Shown: positions 24,410-33,061, counted from the first letter of the stretch. The stretch is 64,000 nucleotides of DNA from Mucilaginibacter pineti (GCF_900101875.1 NZ_FNAI01000008.1:62001-126000); one strand, 5' to 3'. A program made the numbers and translations. Notes: a model not told the origin generated them from the letters alone.

Positions 24410-27388
24410 TCAATTTGTAAGAGATTGGCTGATCATACGCACCAACACGCCATTTTCAGCTGCTCCCAGCGTTATGATATTTACCGGAATGCCATCATTC
24501 TCCAGTTTGCGCATAAAGAATTTTGCCTGGACAGGATCATGCGTTGCCATAATGATTTGGAAATCATAATCGGCGACGAAATCGCGCAATAAATCAAATA
24601 CCGCCGAGGCATGCACTAGGTCATGATGCTGGGTCGGGTCATCCAATAAGAGCGTTTTCCAAGGTGTCCAATGATATTTATGCGCCATCGCCAGTAAAAA
24701 GGTAAGTTGCAGATCGGTGATCTGGGCTTCACTGGCAACATGGGAAACCAACACGTCGCTTTCATGAAGCTGCACATTCACACTGGCATGGGATTTTTTA
24801 TAATGACCGTAACTATCGAGCGCGGTCGAAGAAAACCTTGGCTCTACAATAATACGCTTAAGCAAGCTTTGCCAAAGCGGGTTTACGGACCGCAGCCGTT
24901 CATAAACGATTTGCAGCTCATCGTTCAGCTTGGCTGATAATTCGTTGAGTATTTCAATGTTCGAACGTACCCAGGCTAGTTTTTGCCTTGCTTTTGATAA
25001 GCGTTCTTCGAGTCCAGCCTGATAAATAGCTTCTGAAACCGCCCCCCGGGTCGCCTCGATATCCTGTTCAATCTTCAACTCCTCTTCAATGACCTGAAGC
25101 CTGCTCAGCTCCTGGTCGACTTCGTTTAATGTGGTGAGCTGCCGTTCCGATGCGTTCATCCGGACATCGGCATTTTGAATAACCGTGCTCAAGTTTTCAG
25201 CGTTTACTTCACCGGTAAGTTTGGCATTTGTCCACCTGCTGCGCAGCTCGCTCAGCCTTCCCGTAGCCGCCGAGACCTCCATTTCTATCGTTTGGACCGC
25301 GTCACGCGCTGCTTTGATATCAGCTTGCAAGTTAACCAGGCGACGCTGCAGTTCCGAAACAGCACGCTCACTTTCGGCTTGTTCTTTTTCATTAAAGAGA
25401 ATTAAGCCGGTAAGTTCATCTGCGTTTACCCAGTCGGCAGTATCTTCTACGGCTTTATTCCTGGACAATAACGCGTCGTTGAGCGCAATACTCAGCTGGT
25501 TGAGCTCCTCCAGCAGCTTAAGGACGCGTTCGTTGACCTTTATCAATTGCTCCGAAAGTATGACCAAGGTATCTTCATCCGAAGGCATTGTTTGTGCACC
25601 GGTTTCTGCTTCCAATTGCTGACGGGTTTGAGCTATCCCGTCCCGAAGTTGCTTAAGCAGGTCCACTATTGCTGTCGGCGTGACTGCATCGGGGAAATAG
25701 GTCGTATATTTGGCCTGTACCTGCTCGTTTAGCGATGCCAGCTTCAGTTCCGTTGTTAAAATCGCTTCTTTTTGTTGCTGTACAGCGGTCTCTGCAGCTA
25801 ACCGCTCCATTTCGGCACGCCTCAGGTTTCCGGTTGCTTGATGCACCAGCGCTGTCAGCGCACTGATTCCGGGATCATCTTCATTGACTTTAACCAGCAT
25901 TCGGCGCTGCAATTCTTCAGGAAGATATACGGCGGCACAAACCGGGCAATCGCCGCGGTCTTGGGGGTACTTGCTGGCAATTAGCGCCAATGCCTGTTTT
26001 ATCACGTCATTGGCTGCGGTCAGGGATTTTAAGGCAGTTTCCGATTGCGCTAACGCTGCCCGGACATTGTTCTCGGCTGTTAAAGCCGATGCTGCGTTTG
26101 TTTCCGCCTCCCGCAAAACATCTTGCTGATCCGGCAGGGTGAAATTGGTAACCGTATCTCTGGAAGCGCCTAAGCTGTTGATCGTCTTTTGAGCATCTTC
26201 CATTTGGGCGAGCGAACGTTCCTGCCCGGCAATTACTTCTCTGCGGCGTTCGATGGCTTGCCAAAAAGCTTTCCGTTGCTCGGCTGCATCGATCTGGTTG
26301 TTTAAGGAATCCTGTTGCTGTGTCGCTGCAAGCAGTTCTTCCTTTTTTAAGTTAGCCAGCTGTTCAAGCGATTTTACCTGCTCGTCAAGAAATTGCCGCT
26401 GGTTTATTACTTTTTTACGTTCAAGTAAACGAAAGTTCTCATTTTGCTTAATATCCTTGGCGACCCGCAAGGATTTAAGATCGGATTCTGCCTGCGTCGC
26501 CTGTGTAAGGTATTGTTCCAATTGCAGCTGCTTTTGCTGTAGCTCCTGTCTCAGCCGCGCTATTTCTTTTGTTAATTCCTGATGAGAATCCGGTAACGGC
26601 ACAAGTGCTTGTAACTCGTTCAAGCGGTCTTTAAGCGCATTGATAAACGACTGCAGCGCGGTGCGCATTTCCCCGCCCATAATTTTTAGTGCAAGTAACT
26701 GGTCAGTTTTACGAACAGGAAAATCCGGCAAAGTCACAGCGATGCCGTTTAGCTGGGTTAATAGATCAGCTTTAGCCGTCAGCGTATTGACCGGTGCGAT
26801 AGCGCGATCATTTCGTTTACCAAGCAGCGTTTGCCAGTTAGTCCACAGGAGGTTGATCTCGTCGAAGTCGCGTTGGGCCTGCTGTAGTTCCGCACCTGCG
26901 GCCCTTTTTGCCGCAGGGATTAATTGATTGACCTCGGTAGCTTCCCTTCCGATCGACAAATGATCAAGCTGACTTCCGCCGTCGGTCCCGTGGGCATTTA
27001 CAAACCAATTATTGCCCTGCTGATTAAGGAAATGTGTCAGCTGTAATAAAAAAGGCAGGTCCTGTTTTTCTACATTTCCAAAAAGTTCCTCATGATTGCC
27101 GCTTAGTATCGGAGCATTGCCTTTTGTTAGCGACACCTCGCAAAAATGATCATCCTCGAAATCCAGGCGGACCTGTGCAAGACTTTCCTTGTCGCGAATA
27201 ATAGGGTCGACACTATTTCCTAACCGGCGGATCCCACCTGTCAGTGCCAGTTCAATAGCTTCGAATAAGGCGGTTTTACCCGTTCCATTGGGCGCCAGTA
27301 AAATTGTAACACCCTTTGCCAGGCTAATTTCCACATTTTCACCGAATCGGCGAATGTTGGAAAGCTTAATTTTCTGCAGATGTTTCAT
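24410..27388 (-). CDS. Rad50/SMC-like ABC ATPase of an ABC-three-component-type defence operon
   Basis: Large ATPase of 992 residues. Walker A (APNGTGKT) is at about residues 32-39. Long coiled-coil arms flank a zinc-hook-like CPVC at about 479-482, which would dimerise two arms. A C-terminal ATPase half has Walker B LLLDDPTQHHDLVHA near 914 and a switch His in IIMATHDP. The signature helix is divergent (ASEAQITDLQLTFLLA). Its start lies inside the end of the 216-residue gene (23-bp overlap), and the nuclease-like gene is two genes upstream. This matches the effector / middle component / ABC-ATPase layout described for ABC-three-component conflict systems, in which the ATPase senses nucleic acid and licenses the effector. 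Confidence 0.85.
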   Translation of the reverse strand: MKHLQKIKLSNIRRFGENVEISLAKGVTILLAPNGTGKTALFEAIELALTGGIRRLGNSVDPIIRDKESLAQVRLDFEDDHFCEVSLTKGNAPILSGNHEELFGNVEKQDLPFLLQLTHFLNQQGNNWFVNAHGTDGGSQLDHLSIGREATEVNQLIPAAKRAAGAELQQAQRDFDEINLLWTNWQTLLGKRNDRAIAPVNTLTAKADLLTQLNGIAVTLPDFPVRKTDQLLALKIMGGEMRTALQSFINALKDRLNELQALVPLPDSHQELTKEIARLRQELQQKQLQLEQYLTQATQAESDLKSLRVAKDIKQNENFRLLERKKVINQRQFLDEQVKSLEQLANLKKEELLAATQQQDSLNNQIDAAEQRKAFWQAIERRREVIAGQERSLAQMEDAQKTINSLGASRDTVTNFTLPDQQDVLREAETNAASALTAENNVRAALAQSETALKSLTAANDVIKQALALIASKYPQDRGDCPVCAAVYLPEELQRRMLVKVNEDDPGISALTALVHQATGNLRRAEMERLAAETAVQQQKEAILTTELKLASLNEQVQAKYTTYFPDAVTPTAIVDLLKQLRDGIAQTRQQLEAETGAQTMPSDEDTLVILSEQLIKVNERVLKLLEELNQLSIALNDALLSRNKAVEDTADWVNADELTGLILFNEKEQAESERAVSELQRRLVNLQADIKAARDAVQTIEMEVSAATGRLSELRSRWTNAKLTGEVNAENLSTVIQNADVRMNASERQLTTLNEVDQELSRLQVIEEELKIEQDIEATRGAVSEAIYQAGLEERLSKARQKLAWVRSNIEILNELSAKLNDELQIVYERLRSVNPLWQSLLKRIIVEPRFSSTALDSYGHYKKSHASVNVQLHESDVLVSHVASEAQITDLQLTFLLAMAHKYHWTPWKTLLLDDPTQHHDLVHASAVFDLLRDFVADYDFQIIMATHDPVQAKFFMRKLENDGIPVNIITLGAAENGVLVRMISQSLTN

Positions 27389-28016
27389 CGGTTGTCAACA
27401 TATCATTTTGAGAAATTTCACTAAAAAGCGCATCGACTAGCGCTGCACCTGTTTCGCCGGATAACAGGGCATCACGCCAATGAACCTGTCGCGCTACCGA
27501 GAAATGCGCTAATCGTGCCCCGGTCTGCTGAATGGCGGTATTCAGGGGGTCGACGATCTCTGTTTCCAGCGTATGGTCGGTAAGGGATGAAAGGAACGTT
27601 CTGTTCATCAAGTCGGTGATCTGTTCACCAGGCCGGAGAATATATTTACGGCAGAATTGCTCTCTTGTTTCAATACTGGTACAGAAATCCATGGAGACCT
27701 CGCTACCGGTAACTGCGCCTATAAAATACAGATCGGCAGATTCCGGGTCAAGCAGATCATCTTTGATCGCAGCGATCCAACTGAACGACTGCTGCAAGCC
27801 GGAAGGCTCGGGAACTAATGCGATGGCGATCGTTTTCCAGTGGTCTGTCTTATTGCTCAGCCGTTTTAAACGAAGGACGGCCCGGTCAGCGCCATCGACC
27901 GGGTAACAGTCCAGCCATGGTTGTATTTCTGCATCGTCAGTTCTTAACCGGTATCTGCCGGCCGCTTTTTCGCCGATCGCTTGTATTACGGCCAGCGCCG
28001 TTAAATTTTCGTTCAT
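27366..28016 (-). CDS. Middle component of the ABC-three-component-like operon (216 aa)
   Basis: Soluble protein without a recognisable catalytic motif, with mixed alpha/beta character (RYRLRTDDAEIQPWLDCYP, SADLYFIGAVTGSEVSMDF). It is coupled on both sides: 4-bp overlap with the nuclease-like gene upstream and 23-bp overlap with the ATPase gene downstream. In the published classification of ABC ATPases in conflict systems, a small middle protein regularly stands between effector and ATPase and is thought to connect them. Size and place fit; the sequence itself was not matched to a named family. Confidence 0.7.
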   Translation of the reverse strand: MNENLTALAVIQAIGEKAAGRYRLRTDDAEIQPWLDCYPVDGADRAVLRLKRLSNKTDHWKTIAIALVPEPSGLQQSFSWIAAIKDDLLDPESADLYFIGAVTGSEVSMDFCTSIETREQFCRKYILRPGEQITDLMNRTFLSSLTDHTLETEIVDPLNTAIQQTGARLAHFSVARQVHWRDALLSGETGAALVDALFSEISQNDMLTTDETSAEN

Positions 28017-29878
28017 GGCGCAATATTGTTAAGTTGCTCTTTTTGTGTTTCGTTAATTTTTGCCACGATCGCCGGCAAATAGGTACGCAGCATAGCGAGA
28101 TCGCCTTTTCTCAGCGCTTCTTTGATCTTGCCGGAATGCGTGAGGATCATCGGCTGGTGCCCGTCCGCCAATGTATACGAGGGTTCTTGCCCGTCACTGA
28201 GGCTTGAACCGGTGATCTCGGAAATACTGCTCTCCACCGCGGACAGTATCAGTAGCTTAAAGGGTTCCCGGCCAATTAACACCTCTATCCCTTCGTCCGC
28301 TAAATTTCTTAAAGTATGATTATCATCAGCAGGGCCGCTCCACACTTGGATGGCGCGCGTCCCGACTGTCGTCCCGCTCAATTTTTGCCATCCCTCGTCA
28401 TTGGCCGACACGGCAACCGCGACGGCCAGAAGCAGAATGATGCCTTTGGAAACCAATAGCGCGGTCTTTGGCCCGTGACGCAGTGAACCGGCGATTGCTT
28501 TTCCTTCGGCGTGAGGAACCAGCATTTGGCGGCAAAAACCCGTCCTGACAGTGGTATCGGCATCCAGCGCGGCAAGCCAGCATTGCCATCGCGCTTCCAT
28601 CGCGGTTCTAAGTTCACCAGCCGGTATGACCAGCAATTTGTCACTGATCTTATTTTTGATAACCGCCCAGGTCAGATCATCCATCTGCTGGTCAAGCGAC
28701 CGGCCTTCACTGTCCGCATCACCGGAATTGGGAATCTCGCGAATATCCGCCGGCGCTTGTCTCGCACCGAGTTCGATAAGCGGTAAGGTGCGGCAGTCTT
28801 CTTCATCTTTGCCTAAGGTTCCGCCTATGAGAGCAAGCGTTCGCTCACGCCAGAGGGCCAGATCATGGATATAAGCCACAGAAGTGCCCGGCATATGCAG
28901 GATAAGTCGCCGCAATGCGGACGGTAATGGTTCGTGACGGGGAGACTGGCAATGGAGTTTCAATTCACTTGGTTTTTGTTCGTTCCAGGTCTCTATTACT
29001 ACCTTTTCTGCCCGTTCGATATGGCCGAAGTCAGGGTCACAGATGCCACCAACGTCCCATCCCAAGCCCTTGTTGATATACTGTGCCCATAACTTTAGTT
29101 CCGGAAGCCAAAACGGGCGAAGTTCACCAAGCAGCGGTCTTGGTGTTATTTGGCTCGTATATGTGGAATTTTCAGTAATGAAGCTATTGATTTCTTTCCG
29201 TACTTTCTCCGGATCATTAAAACAAAAGGCCAGTGTTTCCTCCGCGCGGCGGTTAATGCTGCTTTCAGTACCTACGAATTCAACCTTCAGGTGCCGGAAT
29301 ACTTTGAGGATATGGTCCCAATCCGAAAAGCCGCACCAGGTGTTCAGCCATAAAAAAATATTTCGTGTAGGGGTATGTACAGCCTCCGCCTGTGTCAGCG
29401 ATGCCGCTGTTGTCGAAGCGCTGATGCTATTGCTAAATTCATAAAGCTGACGCACCTCGAGGCCGCGTTTAATCAAAACCTCCGGAGCTGGCAATTCAAT
29501 ACGGAACTTCCGTTTGGGCGTCACTGTGGCCGGATCATGGGTAGCCGACCAGGTTGCCAGGCTTGCCAGTGAATCATCTAGTGGCGACAAATTACGTAAT
29601 TTGCCTGTATTATCGCCTCTCGAAACCAAGTCGGTATTACGGTCGCACGCATAATCGCTGAACTCCGTGAAGTTTCGCTTAATCTGGATATGCTCCAATG
29701 ACTGATCCTCATGCAAAAGAATCAAATCATCCCATGCCGGGATATCACCCTGTTCGCAGCCGATCATCAGCACATGCGGTTTGCCAAGCGCGAACTTGAC
29801 AACCATGCCTGCTACTTTTTCTGCAGCAACGCAAATTTCGTAGGCGTCAGAGAGTTTTAATTGTAATTTTTTTAACAC
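28013..29878 (-). CDS. Putative effector with PD-(D/E)XK-like N-terminus, first gene of the ABC-ATPase operon
   Basis: 621 residues. The N-terminal about 110 residues carry a nuclease-like pattern, WDDLILL (Asp at about 50-51) followed by a strand EHIQIKR (Gln65, Lys67), as in D-(E/Q)xK endonuclease folds such as Cap4-like enzymes. The remaining 500 residues are of unknown fold. They include a strongly hydrophobic stretch near residues 480-500 (SKGIILLLAVAVAVSA) that could be a buried strand-helix or a membrane segment. It overlaps the next gene by 4 bp and leads the three-gene operon. DNA cleavage on activation by the ATPase is the likely role; a membrane-acting effector is an alternative. 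Confidence 0.65.
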   Translation of the reverse strand: MLKKLQLKLSDAYEICVAAEKVAGMVVKFALGKPHVLMIGCEQGDIPAWDDLILLHEDQSLEHIQIKRNFTEFSDYACDRNTDLVSRGDNTGKLRNLSPLDDSLASLATWSATHDPATVTPKRKFRIELPAPEVLIKRGLEVRQLYEFSNSISASTTAASLTQAEAVHTPTRNIFLWLNTWCGFSDWDHILKVFRHLKVEFVGTESSINRRAEETLAFCFNDPEKVRKEINSFITENSTYTSQITPRPLLGELRPFWLPELKLWAQYINKGLGWDVGGICDPDFGHIERAEKVVIETWNEQKPSELKLHCQSPRHEPLPSALRRLILHMPGTSVAYIHDLALWRERTLALIGGTLGKDEEDCRTLPLIELGARQAPADIREIPNSGDADSEGRSLDQQMDDLTWAVIKNKISDKLLVIPAGELRTAMEARWQCWLAALDADTTVRTGFCRQMLVPHAEGKAIAGSLRHGPKTALLVSKGIILLLAVAVAVSANDEGWQKLSGTTVGTRAIQVWSGPADDNHTLRNLADEGIEVLIGREPFKLLILSAVESSISEITGSSLSDGQEPSYTLADGHQPMILTHSGKIKEALRKGDLAMLRTYLPAIVAKINETQKEQLNNIAP

Positions 29879-30245
29879 CTAAGTTTAATTTGGTTCGGGT
29901 CAATAAAAATACGCATATACAATGACAATATCCAATAACTTGTCACTGATAACAGTTTTCTACTGTCGACGTCAGCGCGATTTCGTGTTTACAAAGCCCA
30001 TCTTATCATAAATCTAACGCTGAAAGCCGTCACGGAGTTTACCCGATAAACTTCAAGAACCGGGCTTTTGCCTCAATAATTTTTCTACTTATTTTGATTT
30101 AAATTATATTGATTCTTTCTTATATTTGAGTAACAAACGTTCTGAAACAACAGCAAATTGATATAAAAAATTCGGTATACTTCGCGGTACACTATTTGAA
30201 TTTGATTTTATAAAGTACTGAATATAAGGCATTTATCTAAAGATA
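29879..30245. other. Non-coding region between the defence operon and the integration site
   Basis: About 370 bp, AT-rich toward the right. It should hold the promoter of the minus-strand ABC-ATPase operon; no clear box was found. A TATATTTG at 30121-30128 resembles a Bacteroidetes -7 element on the plus strand, but no suitably spaced -33 box or nearby gene supports it. Confidence 0.35.
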
Positions 30246-30267
30246 TTGGAATCCCAGCGGGATCACA
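30246..30267 (+). other. tRNA 3'-end-like fragment, probable attachment site
   Basis: A short sequence beginning TTGGAATCCCAG and ending CGGGATCACA reads like the T-loop, T-stem and acceptor 3' end of a tRNA (possibly tRNA-Arg). It is followed at once by a strong terminator. No matching 5' acceptor (GATCCCG) or cloverleaf is found on its left, so only the 3' end is present. Together with the integrase 220 bp to the right, this fits an att site of an element that inserts into a tRNA 3' end. Confidence 0.5.
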
Positions 30268-30269
30268 GG

Positions 30270-30294
30270 TGGCCTTCGAAAGAAGGCCATTTTT
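30270..30294 (+). terminator. Rho-independent terminator after the tRNA-like fragment
   Basis: TGGCCTTC, loop GAAA, GAAGGCCA, then TTTTT. A perfect 8-bp stem with a GNRA-type tetraloop and a T-tract, three bases downstream of the tRNA-like 3' end, as expected for a tRNA transcription unit. Confidence 0.85.
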
Positions 30295-30366
30295 GTTTAA
30301 ATACCCTTCTAAACCGCTAAAAAGCGGGAATTTCAATACAAGTAAGACTATCCAAATGCAAGCTAA

Positions 30367-30428
30367 TCGGTCGCCTATTCGGTCGCCTGTTGTTTTTGCT
30401 GATATTAGGCGACCGAATGTCATTTAGT
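30367..30428. repeat. Direct and inverted repeats upstream of the integrase gene
   Basis: TCGGTCGCCT occurs twice in direct orientation (30367-30376, 30379-30388) and once inverted (30417-30426). The second and third copies form a perfect 12-bp inverted repeat (ATTCGGTCGCCT at 30377-30388, AGGCGACCGAAT at 30417-30428). They lie 60-120 bp before the integrase start and between it and the tRNA-like fragment. They are good candidates for integrase arm-type sites or an operator of the int promoter. Confidence 0.65.
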
Positions 30429-30490
30429 TCACCTTGTATCTACTTGATTTTCAATTTAAAGGACCATTGTTTCACTTAAAAAATGTGGTT

Positions 30491-31735
30491 ATGAAAGTAA
30501 ATGAAAATCTTTCCATTCTGTTCTATTTAAACCGCCCTAAGATGACAAAAGAGGGTCTGGTTCCTATTTATGTGCGTATTACTGTGGACGGTAAAAAGGA
30601 TGAATTTTCCTCCGGTAAGAAGATCGATCCTGATTGCTGGGATGCGAAAACGGGCGCGAATAAAGACTGTCCCGATCAAAAGGCGATCAACAGCTACCTT
30701 ACCAAAACAAAAGCCGGTATCGAAAAATGCTATAACCTGCTGGAATCCTCACAGGCTGTAATCACAGGCAGCATGGTGAAGGAAGCGTATATGCCAAAAG
30801 CAGTCGTTAGAAAGACTTTGATGCAGGCATTTAAACTGCACAATACGGAATTTGCCGAACGGGTAAGTAAGAAAAAAGGCAAAGATGGTACGCTGGCCAG
30901 GTATGAGCGCCTTGAAAAAAAGGTAGCTGTTTTCCTAAAAAAGAAATATAAGCTTAATGACCTTGCGCTGGACGACATACAAATGGCACTGGCTACTAAT
31001 TTTTATCACCACATGATCATGGACGATATTGGCGAAAATACCGCCATGAAATATGTAAAGACCTTAAAGCAGATCATTGACCGCGCGATCGATGAAGGCT
31101 GGATCAAACACAATGCAATCAATGGGTTCAAGTGTACCTATGTGCAACCAGACAGGGAATGCCTGGAAGCGCACGAAATTCAAAAGATTTACAAAAAGAA
31201 GATTGCTATCAGGCGGCTTGAAGAAGTGCGGGACGTTTATATTTTCTGCTGTTTTACCGGCTATGCTTATGAAACCACGTATAACCTGGAACCTGAAAAT
31301 ATCTTTACAGGTGTGGATGGTAAATTATGGATCACCAAAGACCGTTCAAAAACAGGTTCAGAGGAAACAGTACCGCTAATGCCAATTCCACTAGCCATCA
31401 TCAAAAAGTATAAAGATCATCCTTATTGCGTTGCCAATGGAAAGCTATTGCCTGTGAACAGCAATTACCGTTACAATGTGTATTTGAAGGAGCTGGCTGA
31501 CATCTGTGGTATTACTAAAGAACTGACCACGCATACGGCCAGGCATACTTTTGCCACGACAGTAACACTTGAAAATGATGTGCCGCTGGAAACGGTCGGC
31601 AAGATGCTGGGACATAAAGACCTGCGCAGCACGCAGATCTATGCGCGGATTACCAAGCGGAAGATCAGTAATAATATGAAGGCGCTGAGTGATAAGATCT
31701 TTACGGATAAAGGCGCGTATAAATCAGCATCTTAA
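30491..31735 (+). CDS. Tyrosine recombinase/integrase of a Bacteroidetes integrative element
   Basis: Site-specific recombinase of 414 residues. An N-terminal arm-binding domain (about 1-90; FYLNRPKMTKEGLVPIYVRIT) is followed by a SAM-like core-binding domain (about 100-210) and the catalytic domain. Visible catalytic elements are HTARHTFAT (His-x-x-Arg), LGHKDLRSTQIYARI (second His and nucleophile Tyr). The usual first Arg is not present in FCCFTGYAYETTYNL, as in the IntDOT-like Bacteroidetes subgroup. ATG 30491 is chosen because the conserved domain starts there; an upstream in-frame start at 30434 adds an unrelated hydrophobic segment. It would excise or insert the element at the tRNA-like site 220 bp upstream. 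Confidence 0.92.
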   Translation: MKVNENLSILFYLNRPKMTKEGLVPIYVRITVDGKKDEFSSGKKIDPDCWDAKTGANKDCPDQKAINSYLTKTKAGIEKCYNLLESSQAVITGSMVKEAYMPKAVVRKTLMQAFKLHNTEFAERVSKKKGKDGTLARYERLEKKVAVFLKKKYKLNDLALDDIQMALATNFYHHMIMDDIGENTAMKYVKTLKQIIDRAIDEGWIKHNAINGFKCTYVQPDRECLEAHEIQKIYKKKIAIRRLEEVRDVYIFCCFTGYAYETTYNLEPENIFTGVDGKLWITKDRSKTGSEETVPLMPIPLAIIKKYKDHPYCVANGKLLPVNSNYRYNVYLKELADICGITKELTTHTARHTFATTVTLENDVPLETVGKMLGHKDLRSTQIYARITKRKISNNMKALSDKIFTDKGAYKSAS

Positions 31736-31754
31736 ATGGTAAAGTTAAATTATG

Positions 31755-31783
31755 TCAACTACCGAGCATTCCTCGGTAGTTGA
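31755..31783. terminator. Perfect 12-bp hairpin after the integrase gene
   Basis: TCAACTACCGAG, loop CATTC, CTCGGTAGTTGA, 20 bp after the integrase stop codon. The stem is perfect but no T-run follows, so it may be a weak terminator, an mRNA-stabilising structure or a protein-binding site. Confidence 0.55.
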
Positions 31784-31872
31784 TACGATAAATAAAACAA
31801 TAAGTGATCTGTATAAATGCATGATAATCATTGAGGCAAAAAGTCTCCGATTTAACAAAATTAATTACTTTT

Positions 31873-31908
31873 AAAGTTTACTTATTTGGTAAACTTTATG
31901 TATATTTG
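31873..31908 (+). promoter_or_regulatory. Operator-like repeat and -7 box before the GNAT/HTH gene pair
   Basis: AAAGTTTAC (31873-31881) and GTAAACTTT (31889-31897) form a perfect 9-bp inverted repeat with a 7-bp spacer. It is followed by TATATTTG (31901-31908), which matches the Bacteroidetes -7 consensus TAnnTTTG. The start codon at 31916 is only 8 bp after the -7 box, so the mRNA would be almost leaderless. The repeat would let the HTH antitoxin block this promoter. Confidence 0.6.
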
Positions 31909-31915
31909 AGAAGCA

Positions 31916-32395
31916 ATGTATGTAAAAGCAAGCGATACGGGCGAAGAAGTTCGGGTCTCTATTACTAAGATAGATGCCAAAGAAATTGCCCTGATTAACA
32001 AGAGTAAGAGATTTGATTTTAACTGGAATAAAGAAAAGGCGAACAGTGTGTACAAATTGACCGGAGAAGGCATACAAGAACCGTTGGGGTTGATTTCACT
32101 CATTGAAAGACCGGATGATCTTGCAATGGAGATACGTCTGATTGCCGTTTCTAAAGACAATAAAGGAAAAGAGCGGAAGTATGAACGAATCGCGGGATGT
32201 ATGATTGCGTTTGCCTGCAAAGAGGCTTTTACAGTGGGGTATCAAGGATTTATCTGTTTAAAGCCAAAAACGCTGATCAGTGATCATTATAAAGAAAAAT
32301 ACAATTTGATTTCAACGAAGTTATTTCTTATTTCCGAAGGGAAAAATTCATTGGATTTAATTCATAAGTACTATCAAGATGGAAAAGAAAAATAA
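31916..32395 (+). CDS. GNAT-fold protein, probable toxin of a toxin-antitoxin pair
   Basis: 159 residues with an N-acetyltransferase-like order of strands: an N-terminal helix-strand, then LGLISLIERPDDLAMEIRLIAVS (strands 3-4), then a KDNKGKERKYERIAGCMIAFACKEA region where the acetyl-CoA loop and helix would sit, then a GYQGFICLKPKT strand and HYKEKYN helix. The gene precedes and overlaps by 17 bp a gene for an HTH protein, the arrangement of acetyltransferase toxin-antitoxin systems. It is near the integrase and may stabilise the element. The toxin role is inferred; the fold is moderately supported. Confidence 0.65.
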   Translation: MYVKASDTGEEVRVSITKIDAKEIALINKSKRFDFNWNKEKANSVYKLTGEGIQEPLGLISLIERPDDLAMEIRLIAVSKDNKGKERKYERIAGCMIAFACKEAFTVGYQGFICLKPKTLISDHYKEKYNLISTKLFLISEGKNSLDLIHKYYQDGKEK

Positions 32396-32927
32396 AAAAT
32401 ATCAGGTTATTGACATTTCAAAATTCAGCGACGATGAACTGGCTGACGCTTTTATTTTTTCACAAGATAATAAGCCTGTAACTGAGGAAGATAAGCAGGC
32501 AGATAAGGAATTTTGGGCAAACCGTCGCAAGGAATTTGAAAACCGCTCACCAAGAGAAAAAATATTTTCAAAGTTGTTACAGCTAAAATTTCAGTTAGAG
32601 GATTATATAGGTAGTAACGACTATAAGGAATCGCTTAATTTTGGATATTTTCTCAATGAATATGTTAGCAGACAAGATAAAAAAGACAAGGAATTTGCCA
32701 GTGAGGTTGATGTTACACCAGCAGTACTAAGTCAATATATCAATAACCACAGGAAGCCAAAAGATGAGTTTGTCATTAGATTAGAGTTGCATTCTAATGG
32801 AATGATTCCGGCATTAAGCTGGTTTAAACTGGTTCAAAAGGATAAGGAGCATGAAATTAAAACCAATTCTGATTGGAGACGTGACGAGAGTAAACATGTA
32901 AAAAATCGTATCGAGATGTTATACTGA
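32379..32927 (+). CDS. HTH-domain protein, probable antitoxin
   Basis: 182 residues. A charged N-terminal half (about 1-85) could wrap the toxin. A C-terminal XRE-like helix-turn-helix (FASEVDVTPAVLSQYINNHRKP, about residues 110-132) follows, with a FVIRLELHSNGMIPALSWF core. Its start overlaps the GNAT-like gene by 17 bp, so the two are translationally coupled. The inverted repeat upstream of the pair is a natural binding site. Antitoxin function is inferred from gene order and domain type. Confidence 0.7.
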   Translation: MEKKNKKYQVIDISKFSDDELADAFIFSQDNKPVTEEDKQADKEFWANRRKEFENRSPREKIFSKLLQLKFQLEDYIGSNDYKESLNFGYFLNEYVSRQDKKDKEFASEVDVTPAVLSQYINNHRKPKDEFVIRLELHSNGMIPALSWFKLVQKDKEHEIKTNSDWRRDESKHVKNRIEMLY

Positions 32928-33014
32928 TATTCTGTCTCAGTTAGGTTTACGTTCGGGATTCAATGGATATTACAAGTCGTTATCATATTATTTAAAATCT
33001 ATTGCAGTAAGGGT

Positions 33015-33029
33015 GCCCCCAAAGGGGGC
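33015..33029. terminator. GC hairpin GCCCCC-AAA-GGGGGC
   Basis: A short GC-only 6-bp stem with a three-base loop in the gap between the plus-strand HTH gene and the minus-strand membrane protein. A modest T-run (ATTTTT) follows about 10 bp downstream on the plus strand. It probably ends plus-strand transcription of the toxin-antitoxin-like pair. Confidence 0.4.
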
Positions 33030-33061
33030 CGCGCCCGAATTTTTAAGATTTAAAGGTGTTT

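Noticed and set aside
25185..26582. Several plus-strand ORFs opposite the Rad50-like ATPase
   Set aside because: Low-complexity Ser/Arg/Cys-rich translations of the complement of coiled-coil coding DNA.
30121..30128. TATATTTG as a plus-strand promoter
   Set aside because: Consensus -7 match but no -33 box at suitable spacing and no gene start nearby.
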